Positions 1-9,315 of a stretch of DNA of 46,658 bases are shown one piece after another. The position numbers and the translations under genes are program-made. The DNA comes from Massiliimalia sp964370215 (lineage in GTDB: Bacteria; Bacillota; Clostridia; Oscillospirales; Ruminococcaceae): contig CAYJIM010000010.1 of assembly GCA_964370215.1 (NCBI GenBank), positions 1-46,658 of the forward strand, read 5' to 3'. Position 1 is the first letter of the stretch; the number at the start of each line of letters is the position of its first letter. A model generated the notes under the pieces. That model was not told where the DNA came from and did not search any database. It saw only the letters and a program-made list of their open reading frames with translations.

Positions 1-3
1 CCT

Positions 4-18
4 GCCGGTGCTACCGGC
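4..18. repeat. Small inverted repeat downstream of the 1904-aa gene
   Basis: Bases 4-9 (GCCGGT) and 13-18 (ACCGGC) form a perfect 6-bp stem with a 3-base loop. On the minus strand it lies about 75 bases after the stop of the 1904-aa gene. No T-run follows, so it is not a convincing terminator. The flanking minus-strand text (AAAGTTTTG, then CTTTTTCAAA, then GGCAGG) resembles the sequence behind the DUF1002 gene at 28843-28874, which suggests a dispersed 3'-end repeat. The rest of 1-93 holds nothing I recognise. Confidence 0.35.
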
Positions 19-93
19 TTTGAAAAAGGGGCAAAACTTTCATTTCGGACAGGCGATATTTTCATTATGTGGTCGCCCTTTCTCTTTACATTT

Positions 94-3000
94 TTATCCC
101 AGTTCAAACAAACCGAGTTTATTGACGGTCAGTCGTTCGGACAAAGCCACATAACTGACGGCTTCATCTCCCAAACCAATGGTGATCTCTGTTTGCAGAT
201 AGCAATCCATTTCGTTTGCTGTGGCTGCATCGCCAAGCGTTTTTAACGCTTCCGGAGAAAGGTGCAGCACATAAGGACTATCACTCAACAGACCTACATC
301 CTCCCCAATCGGTAGCCGTTCATTGCCAATCAGATGCTCAATGTGCAGTTCATTGTGTGTGAGCACCGAAAACAGCTGTGCCGACCCCAACAATTCCGTA
401 GTGGTTGCTGCATTGACCTCAAGTATTTGTCCGCTATCATTGCGATAGTAGTAAGGCCCACCCGTCGGTAGGTCAGTGCCATTTGCCACCGCCTGTTGAA
501 TCGACTGTATCAACGTCGGATCCAGCAATTCATAGTACAGCTGTACTGTGATATACTTGTTTATTTCTAAACTAGGTTCTCTGACGATAAAGGGTAATTG
601 TAACCCTTTGTCGAGATCCTGTTGTAATACCTCTCCACGCAGTGAATCACTCTCATACATCGTCTGCACATAGCTTTGTGTGATAATTTTACCGGTTTCA
701 TCTTCAAATGTTACTGTTGGCTCAATGATGTTGACCACACGATAAGCCGCTACAATGGTATTGATGAACAACTGTCGTTCAAATTCAGTCGGTTCAAAAT
801 AGCCGGATCCATCGACATGTCCTGCCCCCGAATAAGTGACATTACCATAGTTGTAGATATAGTAATTGTTGACAACATCACCTGATGGGTTGTCGTAGTT
901 TTCACCGTCTAGCGCATACCAAACGACCGCATCTCCACTGTGCATGTTGAGTTGATAGTACTGAAAATGCGTCGGTGCAATGGTCGGATTCTCTACTTCA
1001 TTGAGATTATAAGGGAAGGTAGTGATTTGCCCTTCATTGATCTGCTCAATCGTTTCGGTTCGGGTGTCCAGATAATTTCGGGGCACTGAGCCAAGCGACG
1101 GCAACTGATCCATCAGTCGGTAGCGATCCAACCCACTGTTAAAATCGTTGTCCTTTTCGGCAAGAGATTTACTATCCTGCAATATCCCATGGGTGCCTAA
1201 AATTTCTGTTTGGTATCCTTGGGTTTGTGGGAGCAACTCCTCACGATTACTTTTCGGTGCATAGGCAATCGCATAGCCACTATCAATGATGGCCTGCAAG
1301 GTTGCATCGTCCACCGCTTCATAACCATTCGAAACAATTGCTTTACCCGTGGTATTGAGATCATCAAACAATGGGGAATAGGAAGAAATCCCATATTCCG
1401 AACTGGTTACCCCATAACGATCAAGCCCGATAGCGTTACGCAATACAAGATTAAAGTAATAACCATAATAGGAAGTGCTTCCTATTGATTCCGGAAAATA
1501 AGGTCCAACCGCACCTGCGGCAGGATAATTTGCAGAGGGTAAATTGGAAAAGGAGGTGGTATCATGGGTAAATAGTACCGATTTACCCAGTTCAATAAAG
1601 TCGACCACTTCCTCTGCGACAGCAAGATTTAGTCCATTAGCAGTAGAATCTTGATAACCATAGATTTCATCAAAGCCCAACAACAGCATATGGTACGCAG
1701 AAAATTCTGCCTCCACTTCTGTCTGTGTCATCGCGTTGAGTTCTTGAATGGTTGCCGTAGTGACTGTGATGTCATAAAACGCATCAATTTGTGCAAACTC
1801 TTCTGAAAATAGTGCATTGAGATCTCTTTCCCCTTGTGGGATAATCTGCAGCACACGGATTTCTTCGGCAATCGTACCTACTTGACTGTAGGTAATCCCT
1901 TGTTCAGAAGCTTCAATACCGACTTCCCCCACCTGCACCACTTTTAACTTCCATGAAATGACACCTGACAATGCTGTCGGTAGGGCGCGACTAAAGGTGT
2001 AAGAGATATCTTGTTGTAAGTCGCTACTTTCCACTACAATGCCACTTTGCAGAATGGTCCCCCCACTAACCTTTTCTCCTTCATCATATATCCCATCGCT
2101 GTTTTGATCCAAATAGAGGTGCAATTCATAGCGTGTTTCTAGCGGTTGCACTGCTGTTTTATTTTGAATGGTAAACGTAAAGTTTAAGGTATGATTGGAC
2201 AAAAGGGTGTGCGTGCTGTCCAATTGATCCAAATTTTCATAAGGGGTTGGCTGTGTCGTCAGCTGAATGGTAGGGCTGGATCGGTTCAGGTGTACAGCAA
2301 AGGCTTCCCTGTTCTCCTGTACCCCTGTGACCGACAACACCGAGGTGATAGTCGGGTCCGCAAGTAAGGTGTCGAGTGTATCATAAAGATAGGAGGAATT
2401 GTCAATGCGGGATTCGTTGACACGAAGTCCCATCGCCTCAATTTCCGGCAATTGCAATCTGCTTGTCGTACTACTGAACCCGATTCTATAAGAAAAACCG
2501 GTAGTCCCACCTTCCGCTTGCTTAATCGCAAAGTAACCGCCTTTGCTCTTTACTGTTTGGTCAGTACCGATAATGGTTGCAATATACGCATAGTCACGGC
2601 TCGCTGTCGCCGTGATTGGGATTTCCAACCATTCTTCGGTAGTGTTTTCACCTGCCGGTAACAAGGCAAATCGTCCACCACTCTGAGGACGCAAATACCA
2701 CTGATACTCATACTCAATTGGGGGACACGCTGATGCGATTGTCGCATCAGTTGGCTCCATGCGTAGTTGTGTGCCGAGCGTTGTTGTATCTTCGCCTGTC
2801 ATCAAGTATCTTCTATAATATTCATCGTTGCCATTGGTTGAATCGGCATCATCAAACTGTGGATGATCATTCAAAAAGGTCATCTCATATTTAGAGGTGA
2901 CATTGGTAGTAGTCGTCTCTGCAGTCACATCCTGTCCTGTACCAATGCCACTTGCACCGAGTTGCACTGTTTGACTGTAGTACGGAACACCATCAAGCAG

Positions 3001-5808
3001 TACTTCACAGGAAAGCCAACTGCCAACACCAACACCTTGCGGCACGCGAAGTGTTTGCCCTCCATCTGCCAAAGCGGCACCGGGGAACAACAATTCCAAC
3101 TGATCGGTGTCGAGTACTGTCCATGCCGTACCCACACTGTTATCCGCACGAGTATACCAACGGTAGGACAACGATGCCCCTGCACCTACAATAAATTGTT
3201 CGTTGGCGGTAAGCAGATGATTGCCGTCGGCGACAGCGGTATCCAACAGCACCGCATAATAGTTAGGTTGCGGTGAAAAACCTGTCGGCCATAAGCTTGT
3301 ACTATTCCACTCCCACGATTCTAAAGAAATATGATCCAGCGTTTCAGCGGTTACCGTAATCGCATTGGTATCCCCAGATTTTCCTGCAATCGACACTGTA
3401 CAATGATAACTTCCGGTTGCTGTTGCTGTATAATAAGGGTCCGTTGCACCCTCAATTGGCCTCCAGTTATTTTTCCATTGGTAAGAAATATCCAATGCTG
3501 CATATTCGTCTTCAGATGGGTTGGATACCCACATGGTGATTTCCTGTCCATCACTGGAAGCAACCGCTGCTGCTTTGAGAGAAATGTACATTTCCGGTTG
3601 ACTTTCCTGCGGTTGGTGAACCAGTTCATCTCCCAATACAATTGGCAACCCAGCTTTTGCAAACTGTGTCAATGCCTCTTGCTTTTCAGCAGTGATGTCA
3701 TTGCCTGAAAAGCGGTATTCCTCTAAATTACTTTCAAGCGGTGCTACGGCAAAAGACTCAGCAGCGGCGCTCATCCCATAAACGGTGATGTTTTGGGTCG
3801 GCACGGTGCCATCATAATCGGAATCCAATAGTCCCGCGAGACTTTCTCTTGCATAATAGCTATCCCCAATGTTACTATACAACAACCCTTCCATGTTTTT
3901 GTCATTGTAGTCAGCAATGGGGTTCCCATCCTCATCTCTTGTCACCAACATGCCATCGGTACTGTCCCCAATGTAAATGAGGTCGTAAGTTTCATTGAGT
4001 TCTTCCACCTTGCCGACAAAGGTGTTGATCGGCATGGTGGTAATGGCAATGTCATTGACGGTGATGGTGCTGTCCTCGGGCAACCAACTGACAACCTCGC
4101 CTGCGGTGAGGGTTGATCCATGGTTGGGCTGCAGTTCCAATACACGCACCATGTTCTTTTCAAATGGTAAGCGCCGATCGGCATAGTTCATGGCATAGCG
4201 CACGGCCGTTGCCATAGACACCGTTTCCGGCAAAAATTCTGCCGCTTGTCTCAAATCATTCTCTTCTTGTATCTGGGCCAAAACTGCATGATAAGGCGCA
4301 TCCGTCCCTTCATAAAGAAGTGTCGGTAGCGATGTGTTGAAGGTATCGGTGACAAAAGCAGTAACCTCAGCTGTCGGTTGGAAAAAGTACTTGTTTTCCA
4401 CCACACCACCGGACGGTAAACTGGCGCCAGCTAAAAGGTCGGTGACCAATGCCGCTGCATTGCTGTCAGCCGATGGGAGGTTCAAAATGCTTAAATCGGC
4501 AACGATTGGTAGGCCGATTGTTTCATCATCGGCCCCCACCAACGTTTTGATCTGATCGACAAGTTCTGTCGGCAAATCATTTTCTTGATAGGTAGCAGGT
4601 TCTTCTCCAGTTAGCGAAAATCCGTTGCCCAGCACAATCAAGTCTGCATCGGTCGCTAAGTGGTTGGCAAGTGCGGGGTCGTCCGGTGTCAACGTCACTA
4701 CTTCAATCGGAAATTGTGAGACAAACACATCCGATGCATCGTCCAACACCGCTGCACGAAACCAGTTGTTGTTTTGGTAACCAAAAGTCACAGCGACGCT
4801 ACTATATCCGACAACAGCCGTCTCGGTTGCACTGGGGGTCATCGCAAAATGACCCCCCTCCCCAACATAACGATACTGTGTTTCTTCGATAAATTGCAGT
4901 AGTTCCCCTGCCGGTGCAACCGTTTCAAAGGTAAACTCTGTTGCAGCATAGGGCGCCGTTGTTTCATCAAAGGTGGCAGAAGCCATTTGCTCAGCCGTGA
5001 CAATATAATAGGTTTCGGTAGAGATCAGCTCAAACCCTTCTTCCCCAAAACGCTGATGGTATTGATAAATGCCGTCTTTTTGCAGATACACAGCAATGCC
5101 GTCATAGGCTGCCAATTCCTCCGGCGTGAGGAGGGCTATTTCTGCCAAATCAAGTGCAGTAAAGACAGGGTTGTAGTAAAAGAAGCCTTCACCTTGATCT
5201 CCCCCCACAAAAGTTTGCACTACCTGGTAATGAGTGGCGTCGGTTGTCGCCACTTCATAATGATAGACGCGATCAAATAGTGCGGTTTCCCCCGTTGCCA
5301 CGCCAAAGGTTGCAGGCACGGTGGTGGTTTCCACTCTTGCATTGCCTGCTGTATCGATAAGAGAAAGGACAACTGCCTCTGTCGGTGCCGTTTCCCATGG
5401 TAGATACTCTCGATAATCCTCTGCCGTTTTGGTCAAAGGGGTACTATTTCCTGCTGACAGGATGCCTGCTGTCTCAAGTGCGGTAAAATAGGCATCCATT
5501 GCCGTTTCACGATCCTCTTTTGAGACCGTTGTAACCTGCTGAAACGCCGCCACAGTAGGCTCTTGTTTGGGTAGATAAAAACCGATCGTCCCACTGTCAG
5601 CAGTCGGGACAATTTCCACAATCGTATAAGGATCTGAGGCACTCACTGATTTTTTGAGTGCCTCAATCCCTGTAAGCGATGGGTAATCTCCTGCTGCTTG
5701 CAAAGAAATGCTATGCCATTGCCACAGCCCCACGATCAGCGCTAGGGCAACGACACTCGCTATACTACGCAACAAAAGTGCAGGCACTTTTTTGCTCTGT
5801 TGTTTCAT
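94..5808 (-). CDS. Giant secreted protein (1904 aa) at the end of the type IV pilus operon, DUF5057-like
   Basis: The N-terminus has basic residues, a hydrophobic stretch at about residues 10-30 and an LQAAG cleavage-like site, so it is probably exported. The start ATG has an AAAGGAT ribosome binding site nine bases upstream. From memory, the opening (SLTGIEALKKSV, then YTIVEIVP and GTIGFYLPKQEP) is typical of clostridial DUF5057-type proteins found near pilus genes. Two related blocks begin near residue 552 (RVLELQP) and 1317 (RVLQIIPQG); each continues into a Rossmann-like or glutamine-amidotransferase-like text (DLIYIGDS and YHMLLLGFDEIYG). Between them is an Ig-like stretch near residue 775 (SYQWKNNW). 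No C-terminal membrane segment or sorting motif is visible. It lacks a prepilin signal and is the last gene of the operon, 31 bases after a PilW-like gene. I infer a pilus-associated surface or tip protein, comparable in position to PilY1; the function is unproven. Confidence 0.85.
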   Translation of the reverse strand: MKQQSKKVPALLLRSIASVVALALIVGLWQWHSISLQAAGDYPSLTGIEALKKSVSASDPYTIVEIVPTADSGTIGFYLPKQEPTVAAFQQVTTVSKEDRETAMDAYFTALETAGILSAGNSTPLTKTAEDYREYLPWETAPTEAVVLSLIDTAGNARVETTTVPATFGVATGETALFDRVYHYEVATTDATHYQVVQTFVGGDQGEGFFYYNPVFTALDLAEIALLTPEELAAYDGIAVYLQKDGIYQYHQRFGEEGFELISTETYYIVTAEQMASATFDETTAPYAATEFTFETVAPAGELLQFIEETQYRYVGEGGHFAMTPSATETAVVGYSSVAVTFGYQNNNWFRAAVLDDASDVFVSQFPIEVVTLTPDDPALANHLATDADLIVLGNGFSLTGEEPATYQENDLPTELVDQIKTLVGADDETIGLPIVADLSILNLPSADSNAAALVTDLLAGASLPSGGVVENKYFFQPTAEVTAFVTDTFNTSLPTLLYEGTDAPYHAVLAQIQEENDLRQAAEFLPETVSMATAVRYAMNYADRRLPFEKNMVRVLELQPNHGSTLTAGEVVSWLPEDSTITVNDIAITTMPINTFVGKVEELNETYDLIYIGDSTDGMLVTRDEDGNPIADYNDKNMEGLLYSNIGDSYYARESLAGLLDSDYDGTVPTQNITVYGMSAAAESFAVAPLESNLEEYRFSGNDITAEKQEALTQFAKAGLPIVLGDELVHQPQESQPEMYISLKAAAVASSDGQEITMWVSNPSEDEYAALDISYQWKNNWRPIEGATDPYYTATATGSYHCTVSIAGKSGDTNAITVTAETLDHISLESWEWNSTSLWPTGFSPQPNYYAVLLDTAVADGNHLLTANEQFIVGAGASLSYRWYTRADNSVGTAWTVLDTDQLELLFPGAALADGGQTLRVPQGVGVGSWLSCEVLLDGVPYYSQTVQLGASGIGTGQDVTAETTTTNVTSKYEMTFLNDHPQFDDADSTNGNDEYYRRYLMTGEDTTTLGTQLRMEPTDATIASACPPIEYEYQWYLRPQSGGRFALLPAGENTTEEWLEIPITATASRDYAYIATIIGTDQTVKSKGGYFAIKQAEGGTTGFSYRIGFSSTTSRLQLPEIEAMGLRVNESRIDNSSYLYDTLDTLLADPTITSVLSVTGVQENREAFAVHLNRSSPTIQLTTQPTPYENLDQLDSTHTLLSNHTLNFTFTIQNKTAVQPLETRYELHLYLDQNSDGIYDEGEKVSGGTILQSGIVVESSDLQQDISYTFSRALPTALSGVISWKLKVVQVGEVGIEASEQGITYSQVGTIAEEIRVLQIIPQGERDLNALFSEEFAQIDAFYDITVTTATIQELNAMTQTEVEAEFSAYHMLLLGFDEIYGYQDSTANGLNLAVAEEVVDFIELGKSVLFTHDTTSFSNLPSANYPAAGAVGPYFPESIGSTSYYGYYFNLVLRNAIGLDRYGVTSSEYGISSYSPLFDDLNTTGKAIVSNGYEAVDDATLQAIIDSGYAIAYAPKSNREELLPQTQGYQTEILGTHGILQDSKSLAEKDNDFNSGLDRYRLMDQLPSLGSVPRNYLDTRTETIEQINEGQITTFPYNLNEVENPTIAPTHFQYYQLNMHSGDAVVWYALDGENYDNPSGDVVNNYYIYNYGNVTYSGAGHVDGSGYFEPTEFERQLFINTIVAAYRVVNIIEPTVTFEDETGKIITQSYVQTMYESDSLRGEVLQQDLDKGLQLPFIVREPSLEINKYITVQLYYELLDPTLIQSIQQAVANGTDLPTGGPYYYRNDSGQILEVNAATTTELLGSAQLFSVLTHNELHIEHLIGNERLPIGEDVGLLSDSPYVLHLSPEALKTLGDAATANEMDCYLQTEITIGLGDEAVSYVALSERLTVNKLGLFELG

Positions 5809-5839
5809 ACTTCACCGATCCTTTCGGGTATTTGAAAAA

Positions 5840-6415
5840 TTATGCCGCCTGCATGGCAGTCAAAAGATCTGCCAAAGTAGTTTCAAACAGCGGCTGGTTG
5901 CGCAGGGCAATGCTCTGTCTTGTGTCGGTCTGTCGATCCTCTCTCTCAAAGGTCATTGCAAAGGAAATGCTGTCGATGACAGGGTTTTCCGCTTGCGGGG
6001 CATTCCCCTCAAAGAAAGGGGTGACGTCGATGGCCGAAACACGTTCGGTGAGGGTATCACTTGGAGTCACTGAAAGTTCAGCAATTTTTGCCAAAGGTAC
6101 GGTCGCTGTGCCATAATAGGCCTCCATTGCCTCGGGAAAAAAGGAAAAAGCATGGAGGACAACTTCTTCGCCGTCATAATTGACAATCGAAAGCGTTGTG
6201 CCATCCCAAGCGATCCCTCCATTGCAGTCTCGCAAAAATTCCTGCAATTGTGAGGTCGTCAGTTGAGAATCATACTGAATCTGCACCATATCGTGTACAT
6301 TGCTGTATTCACGCATCCCTGTGCTGAGCATTGCCGAAGCTGCCACGCAAACAATTGCAACCAACGCAAGGCTCACAAGCATTTCTACCAGCGTAAAACC
6401 GCCATTGTTTCGCAT
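5840..6415 (-). CDS. Minor pilin / pseudopilin, PilW/GspJ-like
   Basis: This 191-aa protein begins MRNNGGFTLVEML, a type III prepilin signal: a short polar leader, cleavage after G6, F at mature position 1 and E at mature position 5, then a hydrophobic helix to about residue 28. The rest is a beta-rich globular domain. PilD in the same operon should cleave and methylate it. The ATG follows an AGGAGGAAGGAC ribosome binding site, and the gene starts 10 bases after the stop of the GspH-like gene. The length and place after a GspH-like gene suit PilW/GspJ, but minor pilins diverge so strongly that the exact class is an inference. Confidence 0.85.
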   Translation of the reverse strand: MRNNGGFTLVEMLVSLALVAIVCVAASAMLSTGMREYSNVHDMVQIQYDSQLTTSQLQEFLRDCNGGIAWDGTTLSIVNYDGEEVVLHAFSFFPEAMEAYYGTATVPLAKIAELSVTPSDTLTERVSAIDVTPFFEGNAPQAENPVIDSISFAMTFEREDRQTDTRQSIALRNQPLFETTLADLLTAMQAA

Positions 6416-6425
6416 GTCCTTCCTC

Positions 6426-6950
6426 CTAACTCGTTAAAATTTCCATATATCCTGTAGCTGGTGTGATGTGAATGGTGTAGTCGGTCCCTACTTCATTCAG
6501 GGTACCAAACTGAATTTCTTTCAAGTCCTCTTGCAAAAAAGCACCGGTCTCTCGATCAAAGGTAATGATATAACTATAGATGTCTTTGCCAAGCTTTTGT
6601 ACCGTGTCCACATCCGGCTGATCTGCAATATAAATTTGCAGGTCTATGCCACCAAGCTCCAATTCTTCCAATACCGTTGTCCCATTGGTTTCGGGATCAC
6701 GTACCCAAATCGCACCGAGGTAGGTTTTTTTGGTTCCATCGTAACTGAGTACCACACGCGGATCCAGTTTGCCGGACAGCGTGGCGATTTGCCCCTGCTC
6801 CAGCAAAGCTGAAAAATCAAGGGTGGCTTTACGGACATCATTTTGTTGCACCGTTGCCATAGAAGGGATCAACGCTGCCGCCGCAATGGCCACAATTGCA
6901 ATGACAATCAATAATTCTATCAAGGTAAAGCCCTTGTTATTTTGCCGCAT
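6426..6950 (-). CDS. Minor pilin / pseudopilin, GspH/FimT-like
   Basis: This 174-aa protein begins MRQNNKGFTLIELLIVIAI, with cleavage expected after G7 and a conserved E at mature position 5. A hydrophobic helix runs to about residue 28, followed by a short globular domain. The QQNDVRKATLDFSALLEQGQ stretch after the helix resembles GspH/FimT proteins. The ATG is preceded by AAAGGAGTGTGGATCA. It lies 18 bases downstream of the PilX-like gene and 10 bases upstream of the PilW-like gene, so it is almost certainly co-transcribed. It probably forms part of a minor-pilin complex that primes pilus assembly. Confidence 0.85.
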   Translation of the reverse strand: MRQNNKGFTLIELLIVIAIVAIAAAALIPSMATVQQNDVRKATLDFSALLEQGQIATLSGKLDPRVVLSYDGTKKTYLGAIWVRDPETNGTTVLEELELGGIDLQIYIADQPDVDTVQKLGKDIYSYIITFDRETGAFLQEDLKEIQFGTLNEVGTDYTIHITPATGYMEILTS

Positions 6951-6968
6951 TGATCCACACTCCTTTTT

Positions 6969-9293
6969 CTATAATTTTTTCCAGTTATGGTAGCGCACCA
7001 TGTTGGACAATGCCCAACTGTCCGAAACCCCGGTCGCCTGATCTTTTGGAGACTCGACATCCAATGCACCCAACAGGGTATGAAACAGCACCACGTCAGT
7101 TGTTTGGGTGACATCCAATTGCGTACCGGTACAGGTAGCTTTCATCGCCTCTTCCACTGCCAACGGATCGGCTGTGACATCAAATCCTTCGATGTCGATC
7201 TGCCCACCTGCAATGATCAACCCTTGATAATTACTTGCAAGGGTGACATCCCCTGTTGCCAGTACAAGTTTGACATCATTGTAACGGCCATCATCGGGAT
7301 CTAATGTGTTGAGAGCAAAAGCAGGAGCGCTCTCATTGTCGACAAATATTGCTACCACGTCCCCATCGCCATCGGTGAAGGACCAGATGTTGTCATTTTG
7401 TTGATACTGGGTAGTAAAGTTTTCCACCGTTGAGGTGCCATCTTCCGCTGTTGTCAAGTATTCGTACGGGTCTTTCCCCTCACTGTCCACTTCCGACAGC
7501 GTTTCGGTTAAATTGTCATACAGTTCCTGCATGACGGCACTGTTGAGTTGATCCACCTGATCTTCTACATCCGATAGGATATAGTCAGGCACCAATACCG
7601 CAGGATTCTCAGCACTGGGGACCATGACTTTTTCAATATAGTTGGCGGCTGCGAGCACTTCGCCACCAACCGAAGACAGAGTATGATAACTGTCTAGATA
7701 TGGGGTGAGATCCTCTTTGTTGGCGGTGAAATAATCTCTGAAATATTGATTGGCATGTTGTTCCGCAGTCTTGCCGTCTACGTCGGAAAATTCTAAAAAG
7801 AAATAGCTGACGCGGTCGGTCATACCGGGGACAGTGTACTGTCGAATGGCAAGCGATGCGCCATAATCTGCAAAAGTTTTGGCCTGGCCATCCACCACAA
7901 ACAACGGCTCGGTTCGGTCCAGAGTGACCATTGCTTGCAACTGCTCTATAGTGTGGTCGGTAAACAGCGGATTGCCAGTGATGGTCAATTCCGGTGTACT
8001 GTTGAGGTGCTGATGCGGCACAAGATAAGCGGTCTGACTAAATCTTGTCGCCACCGATTCCCCCATCATCAAGCCGGTTACTCCCTCTTGATCAAGGATA
8101 AAGCTGTGTCCAGCAAGCATCAGTAGGTTGGACTTTGTAAGATCGAGCGTGGTGTTGATGTGATTGAGCAAAATCGCACTGCTCTGCGGGGCGGTCACGG
8201 CAGTACTGCCGGTGATCAACCCATTACCAAACCCATAGTAAGAGCCTGATAGGAGTGCTGTCCCATACTGCCCCTGTAAGTTCAGATCATTTGCGACATA
8301 GGCTGCACCGGATAGAGAAAACAGACCGGATCGATCCAACAAAATATCATTCGCCCACAACTGTCCATCGGCTTGAAGATATACACCGTGATTGGTTGTT
8401 TGCATAGCCTCTGCCAAAATGACGGTACCGTTTTGCAACAGTGTCACCGACTCCGGTTGTGTGCCTCCAAGCAGTGCACGATTACTGGAAAACAACCATT
8501 CATTGGCATAGACATTGCCATCTACAGTATTCCCCCCACGCGTTTCGGGGTTGCCGTCCACCGTAATTTCTACCGTATTGGGAGACACTGCAGGTATGGT
8601 ACTGACCAATGCCTCTCTTGCGATGAGGGCAAATTCAACAGAGTCTGAAAAGTCAAAAGTAGTATTGCCGGCATTGGCAAAAATCGGTGCTTGTACCAAA
8701 AAATCGGTCGTGATGACATTTTGCATCTTCGTTTCTGGATCCAAATAGGTGATGGTCAGTGCTTTGAAAAGAACGGTGCCCTCTTCTGCCAAAATTTCAG
8801 AGGTTGAACCCCCAGTAATACCAATTGCTTTTGTGTTGTTAAAGATGGAAATGCTGTCTTGTGGCACTCCACCTTTCGTTAAAAAGAGGGAGATTACCTG
8901 TAAATTGAGACTACCACCGGTATAGGTTAATGCCATACGAGATTCCTCCGGCTCCCATGCCAGTAGGTAATTGACAAAACGGTTATTAAAATCCATTTTC
9001 GCGGCTTCTTCGGTGGCGTATTCCAACGAGAGTACCTCAGCGTAAGCCTGTGCCGCCGCATCAGAGGATGCCTCACCAATACCCGCCTTGACCAGATCCA
9101 TCAATTCACTGGTATCATAAAAGCTCTGCGCTCCGTACTGTTCTGTGGCACTGATTTCCAATCCCGTAAAGGATAGATACAGCACAATTGCCCCCAACAA
9201 AGCCACAACAAACATCGTAATCATCACCAGTACGATACTGGAACCACGGTTGTTTTCTATAAAAGTATGTGGTTGTGTTGTTTTTGTATCCAT
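6969..9293 (-). CDS. Large PilX/GspK-like minor pilin (774 aa)
   Basis: I place the start at the ATG of MDTKTTQPHTF because AAAGGAGGATACAGCT precedes it; an upstream in-frame ATG would overlap the previous gene and has no better site. The N-terminus reads NNRGSSIVLVMITMF and then a hydrophobic segment to about residue 43, as in PilX N-terminal domains. After the candidate cleavage glycine there is no glutamate at mature position 5, a property shared with GspK-type tip subunits. The remaining 700 residues are beta-rich and polar, with a SGLFSLSGAAYVANDLNLQG region that looks like a repetitive beta structure. At 774 aa it is far longer than ordinary PilX (about 160-200 aa). It is flanked by a PilV-like and a GspH-like gene. 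I infer a large tip-proximal subunit. Confidence 0.8.
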   Translation of the reverse strand: MDTKTTQPHTFIENNRGSSIVLVMITMFVVALLGAIVLYLSFTGLEISATEQYGAQSFYDTSELMDLVKAGIGEASSDAAAQAYAEVLSLEYATEEAAKMDFNNRFVNYLLAWEPEESRMALTYTGGSLNLQVISLFLTKGGVPQDSISIFNNTKAIGITGGSTSEILAEEGTVLFKALTITYLDPETKMQNVITTDFLVQAPIFANAGNTTFDFSDSVEFALIAREALVSTIPAVSPNTVEITVDGNPETRGGNTVDGNVYANEWLFSSNRALLGGTQPESVTLLQNGTVILAEAMQTTNHGVYLQADGQLWANDILLDRSGLFSLSGAAYVANDLNLQGQYGTALLSGSYYGFGNGLITGSTAVTAPQSSAILLNHINTTLDLTKSNLLMLAGHSFILDQEGVTGLMMGESVATRFSQTAYLVPHQHLNSTPELTITGNPLFTDHTIEQLQAMVTLDRTEPLFVVDGQAKTFADYGASLAIRQYTVPGMTDRVSYFFLEFSDVDGKTAEQHANQYFRDYFTANKEDLTPYLDSYHTLSSVGGEVLAAANYIEKVMVPSAENPAVLVPDYILSDVEDQVDQLNSAVMQELYDNLTETLSEVDSEGKDPYEYLTTAEDGTSTVENFTTQYQQNDNIWSFTDGDGDVVAIFVDNESAPAFALNTLDPDDGRYNDVKLVLATGDVTLASNYQGLIIAGGQIDIEGFDVTADPLAVEEAMKATCTGTQLDVTQTTDVVLFHTLLGALDVESPKDQATGVSDSWALSNMVRYHNWKKL

Positions 9294-9315
9294 AGCTGTA
9301 TCCTCCTTTCCATTA

